Positions 1 to 9,100 of a DNA stretch of 26,404 bases are shown piece by piece (position 1 is the stretch's first letter; each line of letters begins with the position of its first letter). The DNA comes from Alangreenwoodia sp963602445 (GTDB taxonomy: Bacteria > Bacillota > Clostridia > Peptostreptococcales > Anaerovoracaceae): contig CAVCIY010000086.1 of NCBI GenBank assembly GCA_963602445.1, positions 1 to 26,404 on the forward strand, given 5' to 3'. Under the pieces are notes generated by a model. That model was not told where the DNA came from. It saw only the letters and a list, made by a program, of their open reading frames with translations, and searched no databases. The position numbers and the translations under genes were made by a program.

Positions 1-105
1 CCGTACTCTGTGAGCCGTCGTCTGTGCTCTGCGAGCCGTCGCCCGTACCTTGTGTGTCTCCGGCCGTACTCTGCGAGCCGTCGCCCGAACTCTGCTCACT
101 CTCGG
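1..105 (-). repeat. Coding tandem repeats encoding GDGSQST-like units
   Basis: Imperfect 24-27 bp units with the core tctgcgagccgtcgcccg encode repeated Gly-Asp-Gly-Ser-Gln-Ser-Thr in the giant surface protein. The array continues off the left edge, so its full length is unknown. It is likely a flexible linker whose copy number varies. Confidence 0.7.
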
Positions 106-3100
106 ATGTATATGTATACCACATACGGCTGAGGCCATATCCCTCGGCAGGAGTATATCCCACAGTAAGTTCAGTGCCTTCCGGTAAAGAGACCGTATCC
201 GTCTCTCCGCTTTCAGTCTTAAATGCGATGTTTCCGTTTTCAACTGCTCCGTCAGCCTTTGCCGTAAACAGCTTTTCATACTCCAGCGAAACAGTAACTG
301 CTTTTTCAGGCATTACAAAAGAATGAGTATAAACAGCATCCTTGTCAGCCTTCTTGTCAACCTCACTGACTTCAACTTCTTTGCCGTCGGCATCCTTTAC
401 AACGACCCTCTTTAACCGATAGCCGTCATTAACTGACACACTAAGCTTCACAGTGTAGTCAGGCAAAGCTTTTATGCCGCTCTTTCCGGCATCGGGATCG
501 TCAGCATGCTCTGAGCGGTCATATGTGACGTCCTTTGTCCCGCTAATCTGGCTGACTTCCTCTACACGCACGTCTGCTGCCTCACAGGAATCTATATTTA
601 TGTCATATTCCGTCGCATTATACATCACAGGAGTGAGCCTTATGTCATACGACGGCATGGCAAATGTTATTTTATTGGTATATCGTCCATTTTTACTGTC
701 ATATGTATATCTTTCTTCGACAACATTTCCGTCTTCGTCAATCACGTCATTGCACAAAGCCTCAAGCTCTTCATCCGTTTCCCACAGCACATCTCCCGTC
801 TGCGGATCCGTCTTTACCTCACCTGTTTGCGGATCGGTCACTTTCTTTTCAACCTTAACATGCTTAATCTTATATCCGGTATCAGCCTTAATAGGAGAAA
901 TCGGCATATAACTGGAACTAAGCGATACCCCGTCAACCCAGGCATTAAAGCCAGAAGTTTGAGATTTTGTGCTCGATACTACCCACGTACCATGCTCGAA
1001 ATCATTATATGTAATATCATATAATGTATAATCCACATCGACTGTTATGTCATACGCCGGCATGGTTATCGTCACATTATATACGTTATAGGAGTCATTT
1101 CTTCTACTCGTATCCTTCCAGATATAACCCTCTTTGTTGTAATTCTCTATATCTGTATATTCTGTCAGTGATTGTATGACATTTCCATCAGGATCCATTA
1201 TATTTATCGAGTCATACTTTGTTATATTGTCAAGACTTGTGTTGTACGTGAGCGCAACTCCCTCATCTTTGATTCCTATATTAATCTTCTGTCCTTCTTT
1301 AAAGAAATAATATCCTTGATAACCATAATCACGGACATACCAAAACTGCGGCCATGATGTTCGGGTAAACTCAGTCACCTTGCCGCTTCGGTCTGTATCA
1401 TACCTTCTCCACAATTGACTTCCGTCATTCGGACTTACATAAAGACTCTTAATTTCGTTGTCATCTGTATCGGTGCCGTCTTCGACCGAGCCGTCAAAAA
1501 GCTTTACACAATAGTACTTTTTATATTCTGCATGACAAGTGACTTTTCTTACCCTGATTTTTGACTTATTCTCGTCGCTGATACCCTTTTCCTCAGCGAT
1601 CTTATCTATCATTTCTGATGTGTCGATCTTCAAATTTGTCTTTTCTTCATATTTGCCTGTATGTTTTATATTATGGAAGTCGTTTACACTTTTTTCCGTA
1701 GCCGCAGTAATATCTTCCTCAGAAATGTCGATACGACCTTCGCCCGAAATACTTCCTCCCGTGCTGTCATCTCCGGAAGCACTGTCATCTCCGGAAGCAC
1801 CGGCATCCGCTGAAGCGCTCTCACTCGAACCGGCATCTCCCGAATCGCTCTCATCCGAAACATTCTCTATACTATATTCATATACATAATATGCCGAATC
1901 GAGATACCATATATCAGAGCTTCTCGGATCTTCCCATATGTCTGCTATGCAAAAATCAACCGAATCACCATTCTTAATGATATATTCCACGCCGCCGGAT
2001 TTTTTGACTTCATTTATACCATTTTCGCATGTGACATCTTTTACTTCAAAATTGTGTACGGTCACATCCTTGTCAAACTTAATTCTTGTAGATGATGTTT
2101 CCTCGCAATCAAGCTCGATATGAATGTCACTTTCCGGCATCTTGAAGACATATGTGTTGTCCTCTCCGGCAATCTCCTGCTCCTTTGTATTTCCTTCTTC
2201 ATCTGTATATGTATATTTTGCGGATTTAATTGTCCAGGACAGGTTCGGCTCTATCTTAAGCGTTACGGTATCACCTTTCTTAAGCACAGACTCTCCCTGC
2301 TTAAATGCAGACTCCTCCGAATCATTGATCGTAACCTTAGCTTCTCCGGAATCTGCGTCCGCTCCGCCTTTGGAACCTGAATCCTTGCCGCTCTCAGCAT
2401 CCGCGTCCTTGCCGCTCTCGGAATCTGCGTCATCAGCAGGCGACTTTCTTTCAATATCTTCAACACTTACAGCAGAAACCACCGCAGCGATCTCATCATC
2501 CTCCGTGAGATATTTTTCACCTTGCTTTGCCGAAATACCGCTTATCTTATATGATTTTCTTTCACCATACTCAGGAGTAACGACCACATCTCCCTCAGGC
2601 ATCTCAAATGTGTATTCAACCCACTTCGGACCGCTCTTTTCGTCATCCTCCCCAGCCTGAGTACTGTCATTTACCTTTTCAACCTTAACCTCGAGAGATT
2701 CAGTCTCACCGCTGTCGCCTGCGTCGCCATCACCTGTATCGCCTGTGTCGGCGTCCGACTTAACTCTTTCAGCCTTTATTCCCTTTACATAATAGTCAGC
2801 TTTCGCCTCGACCCTGATCTTTACCTCAGTACCCACAGTAGCCTTTACAGACTTGGCCTCTTCATCGGTTTTATCCTTAAAATGCTCCGTACTGTAAGTC
2901 ACTTTGCTTGCCATAGCGGCTGCAGCTTCGTCCTCTGCAGTTGTAACCTTGTATATATCAACCAGCTTAAAGCTTTTGCTTTCCTGATCCCATTCAAGCT
3001 CGAAGAGTTCACCGTTGATTTCAAAGTAATGGTCTTCACCGCTCCTCAGCCAGATTCTGACAACAGGATTTACATCATTTCCGGCTATATCCTGGTACTG

Positions 3101-4558
3101 CGTTTTTGACTTCGTTGTCGTTGTTGTTTGTCCATATTTGGCTGCGGCTGCTCCGTCTACAGATACAGTAATGCCGTTCTTGTCTATATTTTTCTTTACA
3201 TTTTCCTTGTCTTCCATCAAAGACGTGTCAAACATAAAATATGCATCTTCCGGATTTTCCTTGTTTCTATCTGTAGAAACATGCGCAGACTTCTCATCCG
3301 CTCTGAGGATAAGACCCTGGCCGGCTTCATACGCTCCGCTCGCACTCAGCTCAGGAGGTATATTTTTGTTATTTTTGCTTGTTCCGGAGTTTACATTACT
3401 TACAGAATACAGGCCCTCTATACCCGCAGCACCGTTTGTGGCATTGATTATCAGTGAATAATACGTTGAATAATTCATCACATTTTTAATCTTCAGACTT
3501 CCTCTGAGATCCACCCTGTTTCCCGAAGAGTCAATGTTGTATGTACCGTGAGTAGTTCTTACACCTGTCTGGCCGGCCTTTCCGACATTAAGTATAATAT
3601 TTGAACCCAGTGTGAGCGTCTGCATTTCTGGTAATGTGTCTTTGGCAGAGTATACCTTATTTTCCGTTGATTCAAAATATAAAATGCTGTCAGCGCCGGT
3701 TGTATCCGAAACCGAGCCGTCAATGCCGTCATAATCTTCAGCCGGCGAGGTGATTGTGAGTCCTTCTAATGTAAGATTTACAGGAGTTGACAGAATTGTA
3801 CTGCTCTTAGAATTCTTAGACTGGATAGTCAGATTCTTGCATGACATATTTTCCAGTGAATTTGCAGGGGCAAGCGTGACAGCATTTCTGGTTCCCGTCA
3901 CAGTCGAAGATTCCGGATTTCTGACGTAAATCATACCGGAGGTATTTTCATCAAGATTATATGTCTTGCTTTTGTTCATAATAGCCTCTGCCGTATCGCC
4001 GTTTCTCAGGGCAGATGCCACCTCATCCTCACTCAGCTCGATTTCACTCGAGTCAGAATCCTCAGTGTCCTCTGCTTCACTTTCGTCCCCGACAGAGGAA
4101 ACCTTGATTTCGTCCTCTGCTTCGCCCTCGTTCTGAGATGCTGCGGCTTTCGTTTCAGCCTTAGTGTCACTTTCATTCTGAGATGCTGCGGCTTTCGTTT
4201 CAGCCTTAGTTTTTGCATCAGCCTTGGCTTCGGCGAGAATTAGCTCAGAAATATTGCCGTTCATGCTAAGCTTTTCGAGCTTCGTAAAAGCTTCGGCATT
4301 CTTGTCGGATTCCTCGATCTTCGCCTTGGAGGCGCCGGAATCTTCGCTTGTGTTGTCGGCAGCGTTTTCATCATCTTCGTCGGCAAGAGACGCTTTATCG
4401 CTTTGCTTTGATGAAGTGAGGCTGTCAGAGTATGCGCTTGAAGCCGCTCCTGTCTTTACTGCAGCCGAAACAGGAACAGAAGTGATACTGCCCGCTGTCG
4501 ACAAACTTATAAACACAAGTGCTACCCATGCTGCAAACTTCTTTGAAAAGTTAGACAT
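1..4558 (-). CDS. Giant secreted repeat protein, 3' end beyond the window (partial)
   Basis: An open frame of 1,519 codons starts at ATG 4556-4558 and has no stop before the left edge. A Shine-Dalgarno AGAGGAG lies 5-6 bases upstream. Residues 1-32 form a signal peptide (two Lys, a hydrophobic stretch, cleavage near PVSA). An acidic, Ala/Ser/Glu/Lys-rich segment follows (about 35-180). Residues about 200-400 contain short alternating strands such as LTLEGLTI, which suggest a beta-helix-like adhesin region, although that is uncertain. From about 560 to the edge, beta modules recur with the signature F-x-MP-x-x-D-[IV]-x-[VL]: FEMPEGDVVV near 650, FKMPESDIHI near 800, ITMPAYDITV near 1160, FAMPSYDIRL near 1300, FVMPEKAVTV near 1412. 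This is typical of divergent InlB-B/Flg_new_2 repeats in Firmicute surface proteins. Ser/Asp/Gly-rich linkers separate the modules, and the visible end is GDGSQST-like repeats. The anchor (SLH, LPXTG or other) is not visible. Probably a cell-surface adhesin or wall protein; ligand unknown. Confidence 0.88.
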   Translation of the reverse strand, partial: MSNFSKKFAAWVALVFISLSTAGSITSVPVSAAVKTGAASSAYSDSLTSSKQSDKASLADEDDENAADNTSEDSGASKAKIEESDKNAEAFTKLEKLSMNGNISELILAEAKADAKTKAETKAAASQNESDTKAETKAAASQNEGEAEDEIKVSSVGDESEAEDTEDSDSSEIELSEDEVASALRNGDTAEAIMNKSKTYNLDENTSGMIYVRNPESSTVTGTRNAVTLAPANSLENMSCKNLTIQSKNSKSSTILSTPVNLTLEGLTITSPAEDYDGIDGSVSDTTGADSILYFESTENKVYSAKDTLPEMQTLTLGSNIILNVGKAGQTGVRTTHGTYNIDSSGNRVDLRGSLKIKNVMNYSTYYSLIINATNGAAGIEGLYSVSNVNSGTSKNNKNIPPELSASGAYEAGQGLILRADEKSAHVSTDRNKENPEDAYFMFDTSLMEDKENVKKNIDKNGITVSVDGAAAAKYGQTTTTTKSKTQYQDIAGNDVNPVVRIWLRSGEDHYFEINGELFELEWDQESKSFKLVDIYKVTTAEDEAAAAMASKVTYSTEHFKDKTDEEAKSVKATVGTEVKIRVEAKADYYVKGIKAERVKSDADTGDTGDGDAGDSGETESLEVKVEKVNDSTQAGEDDEKSGPKWVEYTFEMPEGDVVVTPEYGERKSYKISGISAKQGEKYLTEDDEIAAVVSAVSVEDIERKSPADDADSESGKDADAESGKDSGSKGGADADSGEAKVTINDSEESAFKQGESVLKKGDTVTLKIEPNLSWTIKSAKYTYTDEEGNTKEQEIAGEDNTYVFKMPESDIHIELDCEETSSTRIKFDKDVTVHNFEVKDVTCENGINEVKKSGGVEYIIKNGDSVDFCIADIWEDPRSSDIWYLDSAYYVYEYSIENVSDESDSGDAGSSESASADAGASGDDSASGDDSTGGSISGEGRIDISEEDITAATEKSVNDFHNIKHTGKYEEKTNLKIDTSEMIDKIAEEKGISDENKSKIRVRKVTCHAEYKKYYCVKLFDGSVEDGTDTDDNEIKSLYVSPNDGSQLWRRYDTDRSGKVTEFTRTSWPQFWYVRDYGYQGYYFFKEGQKINIGIKDEGVALTYNTSLDNITKYDSINIMDPDGNVIQSLTEYTDIENYNKEGYIWKDTSRRNDSYNVYNVTITMPAYDITVDVDYTLYDITYNDFEHGTWVVSSTKSQTSGFNAWVDGVSLSSSYMPISPIKADTGYKIKHVKVEKKVTDPQTGEVKTDPQTGDVLWETDEELEALCNDVIDEDGNVVEERYTYDSKNGRYTNKITFAMPSYDIRLTPVMYNATEYDINIDSCEAADVRVEEVSQISGTKDVTYDRSEHADDPDAGKSGIKALPDYTVKLSVSVNDGYRLKRVVVKDADGKEVEVSEVDKKADKDAVYTHSFVMPEKAVTVSLEYEKLFTAKADGAVENGNIAFKTESGETDTVSLPEGTELTVGYTPAEGYGLSRMWYTYTSESEQSSGDGSQSTAGDTQGTGDGSQSTDDGSQST
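4131..4210 (-). repeat. Perfect 35-bp direct repeat, 45-bp period, in coding sequence
   Basis: Bases 4131-4165 and 4176-4210 are identical. The 45-bp period equals 15 codons and gives two copies of an AETKAAASQNE-type segment near the N terminus of the giant surface protein. This is a recent in-frame duplication in a low-complexity region. Confidence 0.9.
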
Positions 4559-4583
4559 CTATTTCTCCTCTCTTCCTTCAGCC

Positions 4584-4640
4584 TTATTCTTCAGTCATAA
4601 ACTTCATTCTTCAGTCGTAAACTTCATTCTTCAGTCATCA
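4584..4640. repeat. 20-bp tandem repeat, three copies
   Basis: Three near-identical units with the core ttcattcttcagtcrtaaac stand just upstream of the giant surface gene, 20-80 bp before its start codon. They would lie in its 5' leader. No function is evident. It is one of many short intergenic tandem repeats in this window. Confidence 0.85.
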
Positions 4641-4953
4641 CAATGCCGCCGAGCATACCCCAGATACTCTTTTTTTCTCGGCACCATCGCAGTACCAAGC
4701 CTTATCGGCATTCTTGCCGCAACGAATTTTTCGGCACTCTATTCGACATACTTACTGCGATTTTATTCCATGATTATTCTATCATGAAAATGTTACAGTT
4801 TTGTGAAATTTTTAATAAAACTCATTATATATCACGCATTTAATTGCGTTTGATTTGCAATCCTTCAGGGACGCAGCCGAGATGCTTTCCCGTAAAAAAA
4901 CAATCATGTTTCCTGACCGAATAACGGAATGTACGGTAAAGTTCCCGCGCACT
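4641..4953. other. Gene-free spacer upstream of the giant surface gene
   Basis: No credible gene is present. The promoter of the giant surface gene should lie here. On the minus strand, TATAAT at 4824-4829 is preceded by TGATA but has no good -35 box, so it is only a weak candidate. An inverted repeat catgat-N6-atcatg at 4769-4786 could be an operator or chance. Confidence 0.4.
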
Positions 4954-4994
4954 AAAAAACCCGGGAAACGTACTTTGTACATTTCCCGGGTTTT
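4954..4994 (-). terminator. Intrinsic terminator of the SDR gene
   Basis: A perfect 13-bp stem pairs 4982-4994 with 4956-4968 (core cccggg) around a 13-base loop. Read on the minus strand it is followed by a run of six T at 4959-4954. It begins about 50 bp after the stop of the SDR gene and separates that gene from the giant surface protein gene. Confidence 0.88.
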
Positions 4995-5046
4995 GTCCAC
5001 ATTATAATATTGATAATATTGTCCGCGGTGCTCCGGTCTGCCTCTT

Positions 5047-5847
5047 TTACGGTCTCAATCCGAGTCCGCCCTCAAGTGTGATCGTTTCGCCGGTCATATA
5101 CTTGAAATCAGGTGTAGCGAGCTGTACGCATACGCGGCCGATATTTTCTTCCGGATCTCCGAAATAACCCATCGGAGGAGTATGAACATTCTTCTCATAT
5201 GCATCAGGAAATTGACTCTTGAAATTCTCCAGCTGAGCTGTCCATGCGAGCGGGCAGATGACATTTACGTTTATCCCGTCTTTGCTCCACTCTGTCGCAG
5301 CAACTCTGGTAAGTCCTCTTATGCCTTCTTTGGCAGCCGCATACGCACACTGACCGAAGTTTCCGAACAATCCTGCGCCCGATGCGAAATTTATAACGCT
5401 TCCCTTAGACTTTGCAAGATAAGGATAGCAAGCGCGCATATAATAAAATGCCGCATAAAGGCCGGAATAAATAGCCAGGTCAAACTGATCTGTCGTATGC
5501 TCTGCGAGAGGAACTCCGGAAGCCGAAGCCTGGGCGCTGTTGATCAATACGTCTATACCGCCGAATTCTTTAACTGTGGTATCTATAACATTTTTTACAA
5601 TCGCTTCATTGTCTTCGCCGGCTGCCACATTTGCCTGAATCGGCAATACCTTCACGCCGTAAAGACGTTCAAGCTCTTCTTTTGCTTCGTTCAGCTTCTT
5701 GACATTTCTTCCCGTAATAACTACATTTGCGCCTTCCTTAGCATAAGCTGTAGCGATTCCGTATCCTATAGCGCCTGCTTTTCCGTTTGAAAGAACAGCT
5801 CTGCCGCCGCCGGTTATAATAACTGTCTTGCCTGTAAAATTACCCAT
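5047..5847 (-). CDS. Short-chain dehydrogenase, 12-alpha-hydroxysteroid-dehydrogenase-like
   Basis: 266 residues with a full classical SDR layout: a Rossmann N terminus, INSAQ (102-106) in place of NNAG, catalytic Ser156 (FASGAG) and Tyr169-x3-Lys173 (YAAAK), and a C-terminal TGETITLEGG. The glycine-rich loop is unusually long: TGGG at 12-15 is separated from GYG at 28-30 by about 12 residues. Arg47 after beta-2 (VVITGRN) suggests NADP(H). From memory, the segments INxAQASASG, IYSGLYA, NFASGAGLFGN and CPLAxTAQLENF closely match the NADP-dependent 12-alpha-hydroxysteroid dehydrogenase of Clostridium sp. ATCC 29733, which oxidises the 12-OH of bile acids; this was not aligned. Start: ATG with AGGAGG 8 bases upstream. 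The gene is monocistronic, with its own promoter and terminator. SDR family is certain; the substrate is an inference. Confidence 0.9.
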   Translation of the reverse strand: MGNFTGKTVIITGGGRAVLSNGKAGAIGYGIATAYAKEGANVVITGRNVKKLNEAKEELERLYGVKVLPIQANVAAGEDNEAIVKNVIDTTVKEFGGIDVLINSAQASASGVPLAEHTTDQFDLAIYSGLYAAFYYMRACYPYLAKSKGSVINFASGAGLFGNFGQCAYAAAKEGIRGLTRVAATEWSKDGINVNVICPLAWTAQLENFKSQFPDAYEKNVHTPPMGYFGDPEENIGRVCVQLATPDFKYMTGETITLEGGLGLRP

Positions 5848-5859
5848 TTCTGTATACCT

Positions 5860-5902
5860 CCTAATATTCTCTGTTCCTAATATTCTTTGCTCCTAATATT
5901 TT
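5860..5902. repeat. 16-bp tandem repeat (2.7 copies) in the SDR leader
   Basis: Units cctaatattctctgtt, cctaatattctttgct and a partial cctaatatttt stand head to tail. On the minus strand each unit ends in an AGGA-like core (TTAGGAG, TTAGGAA, TTAGGAGG), so the Shine-Dalgarno of the SDR gene is itself one repeat copy and two decoy-like copies lie upstream. Confidence 0.8.
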
Positions 5903-5920
5903 CAACAATAACTTTTTGCT

Positions 5921-5949
5921 ATTATATCAGGTTTTTGACTCATTTTAAA
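5921..5949 (-). promoter_or_regulatory. Sigma-A-like promoter of the SDR gene
   Basis: On the minus strand a TTTAAA -35 (5949-5944) and a perfect TATAAT -10 (5926-5921) are 17 bp apart. This predicts a leader of about 65-70 nt that includes the 16-bp repeats. The -35 is weak (4 of 6), the -10 is consensus. Confidence 0.7.
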
Positions 5950-6151
5950 CATATTTTTCGCTGCTTTCGGATTCCGTCCGCATTTTCGCCACCGCGCCGC
6001 GCCCTTGCAACCTCGCCAGCCGCCCGTCACCGCTGCGTCATTGCAACACTTCGTCGACGTTTCACAGTCACTTGCATACCGCCGCGCTCGCCACCGCGCC
6101 TCGCATTTACCGCGGTTCACGGCAGCTCGTGCCCCATTACACAAAAGCAGA
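5950..6151. other. GC-rich low-complexity spacer
   Basis: Rich in cgcc/cgcg/ccgc words and sharply higher in GC than its surroundings. Open frames across it have no family resemblance and no ribosome binding site. It resembles the other GC-rich repeat islands here (17984-18112, 26240-26404). Nothing functional is seen. Confidence 0.5.
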
Positions 6152-6180
6152 GCCGACATCCCCGCGAGAGGGATGCCGGC
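6152..6180 (-). terminator. Probable terminator of the SLH/InlB-repeat gene
   Basis: An 11-bp stem with one mismatch (gccgacatccc against gggatgccggc) lies 18 bp after the stop codon of the upstream SLH gene. On the minus strand it is followed by TCTGCTTTTG, a short T-rich tail. It ends the surface-protein gene cluster. Confidence 0.65.
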
Positions 6181-6197
6181 CCCGGCGTCATCTTGTC

Positions 6198-9100
6198 TTA
6201 TTTCTCGTAAGCCAGCCAGTCAGGACTTGCAATAATCTTTGTCCAGTTTTCCACGCCGCTTATCTTGCGCACGTAATCATGGCTGTTTGAGGCTTCCTGC
6301 ATAGCGAGATAATACCATGCGGAAGTGTCCATGTTGTCGTTGAACTTCTTCATATTTGAGAGAAGGTCAGCAGGTTCTTCAGGATTTCTGTTGAGGATTC
6401 TGTTTATCATAGTGGCAGTTTCTGCTCTTGTGATATACTTTTCAGGCTTAAACAGCTTCTGGCTGCCGTTTGTGAAGCCTTCGATGAGTCCTGCGTTTGC
6501 CGCGATGCAGATCTCCTTGTATGCCCAATGAGTCGTCACTGACACATCCGCGAATCCCGGATCTGTAGACGAATCCTCTAGCTCAGTCTTGAGGAATCTT
6601 GTGAGCATAACCGCAAGCTCTGCTCTTGTGACAGGAGTCTGAGGGCGGTATGTTCCGTCCTTATATCCGTTTATGATTCCGGCATTTGACAGCGTCGAGA
6701 CTGCTGTATTGTACCACCAGATCGAATGTACGTCGGAATAATTGTTTTCCTTTGTGAGATACTTCTCACGAACGTCATTTTCAAGAAGTCTGAACAGTAC
6801 GGTAGCTATTTCCGCTCTTGTAATCGACTTTTCAGGCTGGATCACTTCCGCTATATCGTCATCGTCCTTGTCATATCCGCAAAGATATGAATAATGATTG
6901 CTGTCATCCAGGATGTCTGTCTTGGAATCAGGCTCTGTCTTATCCGGGTCAGGATCAGGGTCAGGAGTCGGTGTGGAATCCGATTTTTTTGTCGATTCCC
7001 AAACCGCATCGAGTCTTACGCTGCCATAGTTTCCTGCCAGCGCATAATTCTTCGAATAAGTCTTTCCCACAGTCCAGCTTGAGCTTTCGCCCCGGTCAGC
7101 GGCAACTACCGTCACCTTCCATCCCTTGAGCGAATATCCTTTGCGTGTAGGCGTCGGAAGCTTTTCGGAAGAATCAGCCGAATAAGGCATATAATATTCT
7201 ATAGTGGCAAGCTCATCTGACTCTCCGTTGATAAGAGTGCTCGGAATGTCGCTTTCTCCTCCTGTATATGCACGCCACGCGTCGTCATTTAGCGAGCCGC
7301 CGTTGAGATTCAGAGCAACTACATATTGTATAGCTTCCCACTTTGGCTTGAACGTATAATCCTTGTCAGGCATCGTCTGTACTGTTGAAAGCAAGTCCTC
7401 AGGAGTGATTTCTTTGTCACCGTCAACAGCTGTCCATCCTTTGAATATGTAGCCGTCCTTTTCAGGGTTGTTTGCCGGTTTCTTTACCACACTGCTTATC
7501 GGATCTCCGTAATTTGCAGAATCTGTAATGGAAGGGACCTGATTTCCGTCCTTGTCGGTCAGCTTACCGCCGTCAGCATCCCATGTAATCTTGTGTTCGT
7601 TTGGCTTATAAGTGACAACCTCAGTCTTTGCCTCTGCAGGCATTACGCCCTTCACATAAGTGCGGTCCGGGGTGTATCCCTCAATCTGCGGAGCTTCTAT
7701 GGAATAATTGTCTCCTTGTTCGTAGTTATATTTTTTGTCGTTTTCGATTTCATTTCCGTTCTTGTCATGGGTCGGGAAAGTTGTCTTGCGGTCCGACATC
7801 ACATATGATACGGTAAGAGGATATTTTACGACATTCCAGATTGCCTCTATCGTAATATCCTTATAAGGCATGTGAGGTACCTGACTGGCTATTATATTTA
7901 TGCCGTTTGCTGTCTTTGTAGTTATGCCCTTTCCTTCGGCATCCAGGTCAACCTGTTTGTCACCGTCGACGTCCCAGCCGAGGAGCGGCGCATTTACCCT
8001 TGTGGCTTCAGGTGCGATTATTTCATCGTCATAAGGTACTGTCTGTGAGAATGACGAAACCATCTTGCCGGAAGTGTTCTTTACCGTTCCTTTGTTTCCG
8101 CCGTCCCATGTGACATTGTAACTCTTCTTCTCCCACTTTGCGGTGAGAGTTACGTCGCCGTATTTGCTCGGTCCTACCGCAGTTGTGGTCTTTTGAATCG
8201 AGCTGCCCCAATTTGAGGAGTTTGACGTCACGTCCCAGCCGGCGAAGGTATATCCGTCGCGTGAAGCTGTTCTAAGAGTGACCTTGTCGGTTACCTTATA
8301 TGTCTGAGGCTTGTCGTTGTCGTTTACGGTTCCTCCGTTTGCGTCATATGTCACTGTATATTCTATAGGTGTATATTCGGGCTTAATAATGACATTTGAA
8401 GGATTCTTCGGGTCGAAAGGATTCTCCTGCCATTTGCCTGTATATCCGGTTATCTTTGGCACCTCAGGCGTTTCGTCATCATCTATGCCATAATCCTCTA
8501 CAGTGAGATATATAGGATTCTTTGTGTCAACAACCTTCGAGCCGTACTTATTTACAAACGTAGCAGTATACCTGATCGGCTCCCATTTTGCGATGAGATA
8601 CCATGTCGTATTCATGACGAGCGGGTTCTTCATTGTAACGTTAAGTTTCTCGTCTGACATTCCCGAGGAAGTTTTTACGTGCCAGCCTTCAAATGTATAA
8701 CCGACAGGTGTGACCATATTTTTCGATGAGATAAGGCTTGTGACCTTCTGCCACTCATCGTTTACTTTCGGATATTCTTCCGCATATACCGATTCCGGGC
8801 AGTCCTTTCCGTAGGACATGTTGTTGTATGTGAGTACCGTGCCGTTTGGATCGTATATGAGCTGTGGTGTGGCAAGGTCGATATCCTGACCTTCGCCTGT
8901 ATATTTTGTAGTATCCAAAGGGAAGTAGATATTGAACGATTCCTTGTAGATGTTCATACTCTTTACGCCCTGTGAGATGTCGGCTTTTTTGATATAGAAA
9001 GAGTAGATAGGCTGCTCTTTGTTCATCGTGATGTAGCCGTTGTTTCTTGTCTCCGGGTCAAGATTGTCGTAAACCAAGTGCAGAAGCTGGTTTACATCAG

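Noticed and set aside
474..4787. Plus-strand open frames across the giant surface gene
   Set aside because: They are Ser-rich shadow frames of the minus-strand gene. The minus strand carries the signal peptide, ribosome binding site and modular repeats.
5902..6290. Small frames on both strands in the GC-rich spacer
   Set aside because: Low-complexity composition, no ribosome binding site, no conserved motif, and overlap with a terminator hairpin.
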